64,000 nt of DNA from Cercophora sp. LCS_1 (taxonomy: Eukaryota; Ascomycota; Sordariomycetes; Sordariales; Lasiosphaeriaceae): positions 1,116,001 to 1,180,000 of the forward strand of contig JAPZLL010000002.1 of assembly GCA_036250225.1 (NCBI GenBank), read 5' to 3'. Numbering within the stretch: position 1 is the first letter of the stretch; each line of letters opens with the position of its first letter. A program made the translations under genes and the position numbers. The notes beneath the pieces were generated by a model, which worked only from the letters and a program-made list of their open reading frames with translations, searched no databases and was not told the origin of the DNA. Shown here in pieces: positions 35,521-45,887 of the stretch.

Positions 35521-36886
35521 GATATTCTCTCATTGCAGGCAGAGAGAATATGTGTGTTGGAAGTTGAAAAGACTGACTGGGGGTGTCACTGCGCAAATCA
35601 ACGGGAGAAAAGAGAGGACGGGCTGCTGAGGACTGGAGCGATCGATTGTGATTAAGTACTGTATGCCAAAGGCGACACGTAGTGGCACGCCGTCAAAGAA
35701 CGCAACCACACAGGTCCAAAGCCAGGATGATATGAGTGGTTACCAGTTCCAGTGGGCTCCGCAGGGAGGGGGTTACACACGATGCTCGCCATCTTACTCT
35801 GTATACCACCTGGCAGGCGATCGGAAGCTGATCTCTAGCCTGGACAAAGTCGTCATGTCTCCGAGTGGCTTGGTTGAGAAACCGAATGAATATGGGGTAC
35901 GGGGGATGTGGTCAGTTTTGTAGTCGTCATAGCCAACCATTTTCGCACGAGGCGTTCCACCCGATATGCAGGGTCCAAAGAAAAGCAGGGACGGCTGAAT
36001 GCAGACACACCATCAGGGAGACCAGTGGACGACGTGACCAACCCGCCACAAGTTGATATTGGCGAGCGGATCCCATTGCGTGATGGGTGAGCTTCCCGGC
36101 TGCATCGAAGCACGTTGGTAACCAAGGACCACGGATGTTGTGTAAACCGTGGGCCTTACCTGGTAAGATCTCAGTTGGCTGAACGACGTTGCGGGAACTG
36201 CCTCGCAACGTTCGTCCGCTGTCAATGTTTAGCACTGCAGCTCACCGAATTCATACGCACGATTCGCCTGCCTCTGCCAGGACCCAGCGTTGTCGTTCAA
36301 CGACCCGTTGTGGTATGCACAGGCTTGGCAAATGGGATGGTGGGGTGTTTGCCGTTTGGTTGAGGGCCAATCGGGATAAACCTTCAACCCACGAGAGAGG
36401 CTTGATGATGCTGTGAGGATTGATGGCGATGCCTCTCACAGCCGTTGGTCTGTGATGAGCCAATTTCGAGCCTTCTTTCCCAGAGAACATCCTGCCGCCC
36501 ACATTTCACATGCTCCGACGTTCGGCTCCATCCCAACAGAGGTGTCTGGAGAGGTGAGCAAGAAGGGAATCTCCGGTTGAAGGGCATGGACCGGAATGCC
36601 AAGGCTTGTTCCAAGCTTAGTCATCCGATCGAGGCTTGTCAGAGTCCGGGGATGCACGGACCAGGACGCGCGAACCGAACCCCGGCAGGGGCTGGTGGCG
36701 TGCCAGGTGCCTGCCTACGTTAGCTCCCAGATCGAAGAGCCTCCCAAACGACAAAGGCAGCCGTGGATGCTGAAACTCATCCGCAGTGAATAGCGTGTGA
36801 CTCGATGCTCAACAGTTAACGCGTGCATACCCCTCCTCTGCGACACAGACACTTCGCCTATTGCCCGCCCCGTTGGGAACACGAAG
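35521..36886. promoter_or_regulatory. Divergent intergenic region, bta1 / ada3
   Basis: These 1.37 kb separate two divergent genes; no gene is supported. One CACGTT element at 36111-36116 resembles the E-box variant bound by Pho4/NUC-1 phosphate regulators. It is the only such site I found, and it lies about 590 bp from the bta1 start, so the link is weak. Confidence 0.45.
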
Positions 36887-39105
36887 ATGGCTCCGTCATC
36901 AAGTCAAAAGGGGACGGGCAAGAAGGGGGGTGCCGGCGCGATGCGCCAACAGCAGCAACGCAGCCGCAACACCACCCCGAGCGCCGTGCCTGCTGTCGCC
37001 AGCCTGCCGCCGATTGAAACAGTCGAGACCGAGACCGTCGACCTTCATTTCGAGGTCTTTCGCAACCTGACGTACGAGGACATGGTGGACCCGTCATCTG
37101 CTGGTGCCATGTTCCCCGACTCCAGAGCCCTTGACGCACTCATTGAGCGACTCCAGAAGCTTGGGACAATAATAGAAGCAAGAGGTCTTACATGCGACCG
37201 CGGAATGAGATTGCTCGCCCAGAACCGCAAGTTGAGGATGGATGAACTGGCGGTCGAGAGGGGTAGAGAGGAAGAGCGAAGGCAAAAGGACGTAGACGAT
37301 GAAGAGCGTGAGCGCAAGGCGAACAAAAAAAAACGAAAGGCGCACGATAGTTTGGCACCTCACGGTGGGAACATAGGTCAGTTCTTAGGTTCTAACCTTA
37401 CATTGCTCGGTTTTGGTTGCCGAGCGCATTTTGGTTGCCTTGTTTTTCCAATCAATTGCTAACCATCCTTCCAGAGCGCTCCTCTCCACTCCGCGATCCC
37501 GGCGGAAGCAAAGGCAGAAAGCTCTCTCGCGGCGACGATTCAGCCAGCTCATCTCTCTCACCAGTCGCACCGCGAACTCCAAGCAACATGGATCTCGACG
37601 ACAAGACCAAGGCGGAGGATAACGCCGACGACTCGGACTCCTCCTCCGATGGTCGCCCTCCACCACCGGCTCGACCACAAGCCAATACTTTTGGCGACGA
37701 TCCTTCCACATTCCCCGACCCCACCGTATACGAGATTTTGCCCACCTACCCTGGAATGAGCGAAGAGGAAAAGAGGGAGATCTACTCAGTTGCGACGTAC
37801 CCTCCGAGCGATCTCGCCGACTTGATTGCTGGTGATCCTCCAGACAAGGATTTTAGTAGCGCCAAGCCCAGCAACCAGATCAATTTCAGCACCTTCAGCA
37901 CCTACATTGACCCCTACTTCCGCCCTTTCACCGAGGAGGATCTTGCTTTTTTGAGAGAACGAGGCGATCGCGTCACCCCCTTTGTCATGCCCAAGCGCGG
38001 TAAGAAGTCGTACGCGGATGTTTGGGCAGAAGAGGATGGCGCTATGTCGATCGATCCCCCCGCCGGGCGCGACAGGCTCCCACCGAATCAACCACGCGGA
38101 AGCATCGAGCACATGGATGACGATGTGGCCGAGACTGACAAGCTGTCGGTCGGCCCTCTGCTTGCCAGACTCCTCCAAGCGATGCGTCCCGAACACCGCG
38201 CACCACCCCCCGATACTTCTGGGGCCAACGGTGTGAACGGTGACGGCGATGTGAGCATGAACGGCGTTGCCTCCTTCGACTTTAGCTTCGACACAGCTGC
38301 TACCCCCGGCCTGTCGGGCAGTCAAGTGAATGGCACCAACGGCTTTACCAATGGTCTCACTAATGGGGTTAACGGCACAAACGGGACAGTCCTTGGCCCC
38401 AACGGCGAACAAGCCCTCCCGCCCGCAACCTTCATGCCCGAATCCAACAGCGAGGCCTGGAAGAAAGCGACTCACCCCAAACTCGACTACAGCCAAGTGG
38501 ACGAGCGTATCAAACAAGAGCTCCGCCATATCGGGTTCCTCCCTATCCTCCCCCATGATCCCTCCAATCCCGGCGCAGCTCCCCAACCAGACCCTGCCAC
38601 AACAGCTGATTACGACGGCCACTACGACGACGAAGTCGCTGCGCGTATTCGTCTCTTGCAGTCTCGACTCCGCGAGCAGGTCCTCGTCAACGGCGCGCGC
38701 AAGGCACGACTGACCGATCTTGTGAAGGAGCGCATGGCCTACCAAGAGTATCAGACTATCCTCGAGGACCTCGACAGCCAAGTCCAGGCCGCGTATCTTA
38801 AGCGCACGCGGACCATGGGCAAGAAGCCCAAGAAGGCCCGTCCCGGCGCCGCCTCGGCCGTTGCGCCGGGTGCCGGTGCACCAGGTCCGGGTATGGCAAG
38901 GCCGGGTATTGGTGACATGACCAAGACGCTTATGGAACGTAGGAGGAGGTGGATTGAGAGTATCGGTATGGTATTTGACGACGAGGGTGTCATGCGCGTG
39001 CCGAGGGCGAGCGAAGAAGGGAGTAGCATCTTTAAGCCTGTGGAGATGGCAGACTTGATGATGAAGGAGAAGGAGGCCTGGGAGGAAGAGGTGGAAGATG
39101 AGTAA
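36887..39105 (+). CDS. ada3: SAGA subunit Ada3/Ngg1
   Basis: Two exons, 36887-37376 and 37475-39105 (intron 37377-37474), giving about 706 residues. Ada3 belongs to the histone acetyltransferase module of SAGA with Gcn5, Ada2 and Sgf29, and helps direct nucleosomal acetylation in the nucleus. The N-terminal half is polar and low complexity. It includes a conserved helix (DALIERLQKLGTIIEARG) followed by a long charged helix. An Asn-Gly-rich repeat occupies about 450-490 (GTNG, FTNG, LTNG and VNGTNG units). The C-terminal Ada3 homology domain spans roughly 510-700, with YSQVDERIKQELRHIGFLP, AARIRLLQSRLREQVLVN and a final METHYL-like basic block RRRRWIESIGMVF. The start at 36887 follows an in-frame upstream stretch without family similarity. 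Confidence 0.9.
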
Positions 39106-39584
39106 ATTTTCCTTGGGGATAGCTGTCTCAGTTTTGTCTTTTCTGAATCGGTAGGTTCGGATGGGTATCTCGGCACAACAGCGTGGGTTTCTTACCGTTC
39201 TGGCGCATGGCGTTTATGGTGACAGGACGGAGCCGATCCTGGTCTGGTATGCCAAGTATGAGTATGCTTGCAGTGGTTTATTGATGCAGCGAATTGAGCA
39301 AAAAATGGCCTAGGTTCGCTTTCCCATGATCTGTGATGATTGTGTTGTTCGCTCTCACAATATCATAACCCAGCCATCCTCTAAATAACCATTCCCACCA
39401 TCCCGTTCTGCCCCTGCGCTTTTAAACTGGAGTAGATAATGACATGAAAAAAAGCATGGTGCCAGGTTGCGCCTTTTCGTTCTATGCTTCCAACCGGAAT
39501 CCAAACAAGTTCGGGTATCACCACATCAAAACCAGTCAACCTCATCTAAAGGACCACGTTCGCTCAAAATTAAGGACTAAGAAC
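39106..39584. other. Convergent spacer, ada3 / RING gene
   Basis: These 479 bp hold the 3' ends of two convergent genes. No gene or RNA is seen. Confidence 0.5.
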
Positions 39585-41698
39585 TCATGAAAATCCAGGG
39601 AAAACATTCATTCGTATTCGTTGCCCTAGCAGCTGTCAGTATTGTCGTGGAGGACTTTAGCGAAGCGAACTTACATCGTGTCAACTGGCCATCTGCTTCT
39701 TCAGCCTCTAGAGTGCTGGTAATGTCAGATCTGGCCACTCCTCTCGTCAGAGCATTGGGACCTTGTGGCATTCTCGCAGCTACTAGCTGATTCCCAGCAG
39801 CTGTCGGGGACGAAGACTTGAGCTCACCACCAGCCGGGTGTTCAGAGGTGCTATTCTCGTCTGCTCCCCGCTTTCTGAAGATAGAGTCAAAGATCGGGGT
39901 TCGACTTGTTGATTTTACATCGGCAGTTAAACGACCTTCTTCAACAACACCATTGTGCCGAAGCCGTCGCAGGGCACGTTCTCGTCGGACCATGGCGTTG
40001 GTGATATTGGGGCTGTACCCTTGAGGAAGCATACCAGCCTTGCACACCGGACAGAGAGAACTGACTTCGCCAAGAAATGCATCTATGCATTCTGGATGGA
40101 AGATGTGACCACAGCGAATTTCTCGAATTACTGTGACCCGATTCTCAAACGCTTCGAGGCAAATTGAGCACTGTGGTTGGTAATTTGTAGCGGGAAGGGC
40201 TGTTGTCTTAGTTGTGCCCTCTGATGAACGTCTGGCCGTGCTCTGATCCTTGGAATTTGTACGGGAATGAGGTTTTGATTTAATACTGCGAGGACTTGCC
40301 GGGGATCCGGGTGATGCTGGAGGGCTAGGGCTCGTTGGCTCGTAACAATATGTGTAAAGGGGGAAGTCCTTGATTTCATTCCGAGGTACTGTGAGCCGTT
40401 TGATACCCATTGCCTCAAGGTTGACTTCGCCTGAGATAACACGGCGGCGCAATAGTGCCCGCCGCCGAGCTTGTGTTAGATGCATAAGAACCGAAGTTGC
40501 TGAGATGATGACGAGAAGGACAGCAATGACGATGAGGAAGTATACCCAAATGCCAAAGAAGCTTGTAGGTGGCACCAAAATAATCTCGGACCATATCCGG
40601 ACATAGTCCTCTGGGTCTGGGTGATAGAAGTCGGTAATGTTTCGACTGAAAGGGACCTGGGTCAAGTTTCCCGAATATAGACTGAGTTGGTACACCAGCT
40701 CGCGACCAACAAGGCCGGACACGGCGAGAACAGGAAAGAGGTTCTGTGACCTCCATCTCGTAGACCCGTTGATGTCCCACGAGGGCGAGGCAGCTGCCGG
40801 CGGTGGCTCTTCTGGGTGGCTGTGGGGTCTGAAAAAGATAAGCCCTTGGAGAGGATCTCTGCTGGCTGATGCCATGTACTTTTTAGAGCACGTAGAGCTG
40901 ACCCAAGGTGCTATAGCGATGACATGCATGTTTGCTGGGGGGAGATTCGCCCGCCTGACAGCATTTTCAGGCACATAGGGTGCTGTTTGGTTGACGCAGG
41001 GATCATCTTGCTCTAGGTCTGGGACATAGAGGAGGCCGCTGAAAGACAGTGGCTGCTTGGCGGCTAATACGGTGATGTTGTCTTTGATACGAGATGAATA
41101 GGCGATCTGCCCCTGCCCTGTTTGTGAGCACGCTCTATCCCCACAAGATGAAAGTGGTGCCATTGCATACCGAGACGCTCGTGATGTTTCTGATAACTGT
41201 GTTCGAGACGGTACCAACCCCATACCAGGACGGATTTGTAAACAAAAGACTAAAACATTCTCATTAGCTGACCCGGGCCATTGGAACACGCGACGGGAGG
41301 CGGAACGGGAGGTGTGAGGTTAAATGGACATAAAATGCCAAGTGTGGCCAAGCCGCCGAATGGCGATGCGGTCATTGGCGAGCACTGGCACCGTTTGTCG
41401 CACAACCGCCATGTGTCGGCAAGACCAGCACTATGCGGCGAGTGGACACTGATAATCAGGGCCAAGCAAGGGAGTTTCAAGCAAGCCAAGGGCTCGGCGC
41501 ATTGAAGGAGGAAGAAGGGTGGAAAACGTACACGACATTGCGGATCTCATCGACATCGGCTGTGAGACGTCAGTCTGGTGGTTCCTGGTCGGGCGCCTTT
41601 GCTTACCCCAGCCTTGGCGAAAAGCTTGGCTGGCCAAGAAAGCGGGAGGCTCAGGGATTTTTATTGAGATTGAGACTTGGAAGCTTACCTGCCGACAT
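39585..41698 (-). CDS. Membrane RING-H2 E3 ligase with lumenal PA-like region
   Basis: The main exon is 39675-41259. A last exon 39585-39625 (intron 39626-39674, donor GTAAGT) gives the C terminus VFPGFS. Reading through instead gives a tail ending IFMSS. The lumenal part (about the first 250 residues) has several Cys and Asn-X-Ser/Thr sites and looks like a degenerate protease-associated domain. A single membrane helix follows (FGIWVYFLIVIAVLLVIIS). The cytosolic RING-H2 is CSICLEAFENR, GHIFHPECID, SLCPVCKAG. This is the layout of endomembrane ubiquitin ligases such as fungal Tul1/RNF13-like proteins. The 5' end is uncertain. My best model adds exons 41534-41559 and 41689-41698 (ATG 41698), but the joining intron 41260-41533 is long and uses an unusual GAG acceptor. 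Alternatively the start is the ATG at 41223. Confidence 0.75.
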
Positions 41699-43139
41699 GT
41701 TGAAGCATCGCGAGCGCAGTTGGGCAGCCTTCAACCCAACGACTCGCAGAACCACCCTGTAGATCTGTCGCGCGACGAGTGATGCGTTTTGCTGCGCTAC
41801 AGCCCGAACTTTCAGCTCTGCCTGCCAAAAGGAGGAAGACACACGGAAGCCAAGAAAACCAGGGAGGCGGGAGTGGGGGGGATTAAAAGTCTTGGCGGGG
41901 GATGATCCGTTCGTGGATCTCCCAACGATCCCTACCTTGCTCATCCACCAATCATCAGATTCACCGACCATTTCAAGGCACACCTTACGCAGTGGGAGTA
42001 CCGTGCTCCAAGGCCATGTCAGAGAAACTTGATGACCGCTGGGGATTACTCAGATTTCTACACCGCGCGAGTCTTGCTGGACTCCGCCATCCGTCTCGTA
42101 TCCGTGCTGATTCGACCGCTGCTCGCCGTCAGTGGGGTCCTTTGCATGCAGCTGGCAGACCTCATGCACGATGGGTTTCAGGTGATTGGCGATAGTTCTG
42201 GTTTTAGCGTGTCAAGTTCCGGGTTGGACGTCGTTTATTTAGCAATATTTACGCAGTAGAGCACACATCCAAAAGAGAAAAAAACAGCACCTTGAACCCA
42301 GTCAAGTGGTATGACGAAAGAGTCCGACTCCAAACCTGAGATGTTACAAAAAAGACCACATGGCTAATTTACCACCGCACATGGTATATTTTTCAGTAGG
42401 CATAAAAAACATCTTTGATACATACAGAAAGCCATATTTAAAGGTATAGAGTATTTCTAATGCCTTCAAAAATGTATTTAGGGCTTTTTTTTTTCTTTTT
42501 TTTCAATAAAGGAATACCCGATCCTCAATTTTTTTCGAGTATGTAGTCATTTTTTGTACAATGCATTTTGGCAATCGCACTCCACCTTCACATCGCTTGC
42601 CAGTCCATGTGCCGCTTCAAGCGGTCTGGAAAAACACGTGTGAATTCTAGTCGGCGTTGATAGAGAGTATCGATACCTTTTCAACAATGATCTAGGCATT
42701 CGTATTTTGGAGTGTGTGCTGTTTGTTTGTCAAGAATCTACCTTGGAAGTCTTCAACCCAAACGCCTTCGTCTATAACTTTGCAACATGGAAACACTGGA
42801 CTATCTACTAACATCGATGGATGTTAGGCTGACATCTGCTGCACAAATTAAATTTCCCTCGGGTGTGGGAAACCGTGTATCGGACTCCTAAGGGAAAGGT
42901 GATGACGTTTTTCACTTTTTGAAACGTTCTTTGAGCCCTCTTGAAGACCGGTTGGTAAGGGGCGTCTCGCCTTGGCAGTTGATCCCACCACGCCTTCTCA
43001 TTCGCAGCTGCCTAATGAACCACATCCTTCATCCAAGAAAAGAGCAGCGGCCAGCCTGTCGAATTTTCTTCTTTTCACCCACAGCGATTCAGTCGACAAT
43101 GCGCTGAGCCCAGCCTTACACAAACTGCGAAGTGACACC
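41699..43139. promoter_or_regulatory. Divergent intergenic region with AT-rich core
   Basis: No gene is supported. The centre (about 42290-42560) is clearly AT-richer than its surroundings, with poly(T) runs around 42486-42506. A splice-like donor at 42955 and acceptor near 43007 suggest a 5' UTR intron of the DUF726 gene, but no upstream ATG opens into that gene's frame. Confidence 0.5.
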
Positions 43140-45693
43140 ATGGCGCCGCTTGCAACCGAGCCCGGTCAGGTGCTTCTCGTGTTGAACATCGCCAAACGAA
43201 AGGCGCTCTATTCACTCATTGTCGAGACTACACAATGGATGCGCTCCCAGATTGAACTGAAGTCCGAACCAGTGGGTTTTGTCGGAAGTGGAACCAACTC
43301 TTCACCCAGCCCGGAGCTCATCCGGCTCCGCAGCGCAGCTTTGGCCCATTTCGATGCCTGGAGGAGAGAAATATTGCCAAGATTGAAGGAAGTATTATCC
43401 ACCCCAGATGATGCGAAAGTTGTCGACGAGCGGAGGAAGAAGACGGAAAGGATGTCCCAGCGCAGCGCGGAGGAGTCAGCAGCTGGGGAGAGCCTCATTG
43501 ACCTAGGTGAGCCCAGTCCGGCTGCCAGCGATTTGGAACGGGCAACAAGGGAACGCGAGAGTGAAATTTTTCGTCTCCGGGCATCCTATCATGCGATTCC
43601 TACCAGATTGTCAACCATCTCTATCGAGGACCGAGAAGAGACGCTGAGCTGCATCTTGCTGTTGCTCTTATCGGCCGGGAAATATGCTGCAGAGTCTAGG
43701 GCGCTGGCCGTCTATCTAGCCTCTGCTTTGGAATTGCCCCTTTCGGTTCTGAACAGAGAGGAAGCCGCCGTCGCTACCTTTTTGGTTCAGAAATCTGCAG
43801 AAGCTTCCAACCAACCGGGTAGTCCCGCCATGTCGGCTGACACGGAGGCTCAGACAAGGAAACAGGAGAATCAGGCTGGCCGGTTTCTCAAGGTTGGGCT
43901 CGCCTCTGTGGCTGGGGCTGCTCTCATTGGAGTTACAGGTGGTCTGGCTGCGCCGGTCGTTGCTGGGGCCATCGGTGGCATTATGGGGACAGTGGGATTG
44001 GGTGGCGTCGCGAGTGTTTTGGGCATCTTCTTCATGAATCCAATTCTCGTCGGGGGCCTTTTTGGCGCATACGGGGCGAGGATGACGGTGAGCTGACGTT
44101 GATTCTAGCGGCCAGCATTCGGAACAGGCAATGCTAATATTTCTACAGGGGGGAATGGTGGATCAGTACGCCAAGGAGGTTGAAGATTTCAAGTTCATCC
44201 CCTTATCAGAGCAGTCTGACCCCGCACATAAAACCCGCAAGGAGATAGAACGACGCTTAAGAGTTACAATCGGTGTAAATGGGTGGCTTGTCGATAAGAA
44301 TGACATTGTCAAGCCCTGGCGATTTGTTGGTGGTGACTGTGAGGTCTTCGCTCTGCGGTACGAGATGAAAAGTCTCCTGGGGCTCGGCGCCTCCCTCCAG
44401 GGACTTGTCACATCGTACGCCTGGAATACCGTCAAGGTCGAGATCCTAAAACGGACGGTGTTGGCGACGTTGTGGTCGGCCTTGTGGCCTGTCCACCTCT
44501 TGTCGGTGGCCTCGAGCATCGATAACCCCTTTTCGCTGGCCAAGAATAGGTCTGAGAAGGCAGGCAAAATCCTGGCAGACGCCTTGGTGAACAGGGTGCA
44601 GGGTCATCGTCCAGTAACGCTAATTGGCTTTTCTCTGGGCGCTCGGGTAATCTACAGCTGTCTTCGTTCTCTTGTGGAACGTCGAGCTTTTGGACTCGTG
44701 GACACCGTGGTTTTCATCGGAGCACCAATACCGTCGAACAGGGATCACTGGATGCTGATGCGTACAGTCGTCTCGGGGAAGATCTACAACGTGTTCTCGG
44801 AAAACGACTATTTGCTTGCCTTTCTGTACCGTGCTACCTCGATCCAGCTCGGGGTGGCTGGGCTCCAGGAGATTAAGGGCATCGAGGGGGTTGAAAACCT
44901 GAATCTGAGCCAGGAGGTTTCGGGGCACATGAGATATCCAGAGCTTATCGACAAGATTTTGGCGCGATGTGGGCTCCCAGTTGCTGAAGGTGCTGCAACA
45001 GGGCCAATCGAACAAGAGGAAGAGGTCATTGTATTTGATGACGCAGACCCCAGCCAGGCAGAGAGGCTTATCGAACTGGACTTTCTGCAGTCACCAGGGT
45101 CATCCACAATCACAAAGCCAGAGCCAGACATCACAACGGATCGACCTTCGATTCCTTCGAGTCCAGAACAGAGGACGAAACGAGCCACCGTGACAAGAGC
45201 AACATCGTTGAATCTTCAACCCAGTCACGATCCTCTGGGAAACACGAACGGCCCTATTGCGATCCACGATGCACCACCAGTGTACACCTGTTCTGTGTCC
45301 GCACCAACGTTAGTACCCAAGAATCACAGGCCCCTCCCTCTGGGACAACAACAGCCCCCAGGCCTCACCGGGCCCGGATCTAGCACGGATAAGTCCCTCC
45401 GGAACGAAGAACCGAACGTCAAATATAGTGGGACCTCCAGGGAAATGGCGTTAACTCCAAAGCCCACTTGGTTGTCGGCAGGTGGGCTTTCGGCGCACGA
45501 GACAAATCGGGTAGCGCTAAGCGACCCATATGTTCCCTTCAGACCATTCCGCCACCCAATATCGGATAGACGTGACGAGTTTGAGGATGAAGACCATGAA
45601 GATAACGGTCCCAGAATCCACATGGTTGATAATGATAGTGATGAGGGAGAGTTTGCTCATGTAGACCCGGTTCCCATCGATGATGACCGGTAG
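43140..45693 (+). CDS. DUF726 alpha/beta-hydrolase-like membrane protein (Mil1/TMCO4 family)
   Basis: Two exons, 43140-44087 and 44149-45693 (intron 44088-44148), giving about 830 residues. The N-terminal 220 residues are helical and charged. Residues about 250-320 contain a Gly/Ala-rich hydrophobic stretch likely inserted in a membrane (VGLASVAGAALIGVTGGLAA; IMGTVGLGGVASVLGIFF). Then come GARMTGGMVDQYAKEVEDF, a hallmark of DUF726, and the hydrolase-like domain with nucleophile elbow GFSLGAR preceded by RPVTLIG, and VVFIGAPIP. The last 200 residues are polar and acidic, probably disordered. The yeast member Mil1 binds the clathrin adaptor AP-1 variant; enzyme activity in the family is unproven. 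The start at 43140 was chosen for its CACCATGG context. The frame is open upstream but has no ATG. Confidence 0.85.
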
Positions 45694-45887
45694 CGCTGGG
45701 GGGCGTGACGATATGTCCGAGTCGTTTTGGAATTTAGTTAGATAGCAACAGGCACGTCGGAGGCGGTAGATAGTGAATGTGATGATTCTGCCGTCATCAG
45801 TTCGTGTGAGTTGGTTATTTGACGACAAACAAAGCAATGGCCTGATATTTTCACGCCTATTTCCCACACCTGACTAGCTCACGAATT

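Noticed and set aside
37786..38781. 331-residue open frame on the minus strand opposite ada3
   Set aside because: It is a compositional shadow of the GC-biased third positions of ada3; the translation has no domain, and the plus strand carries the conserved Ada3 region.
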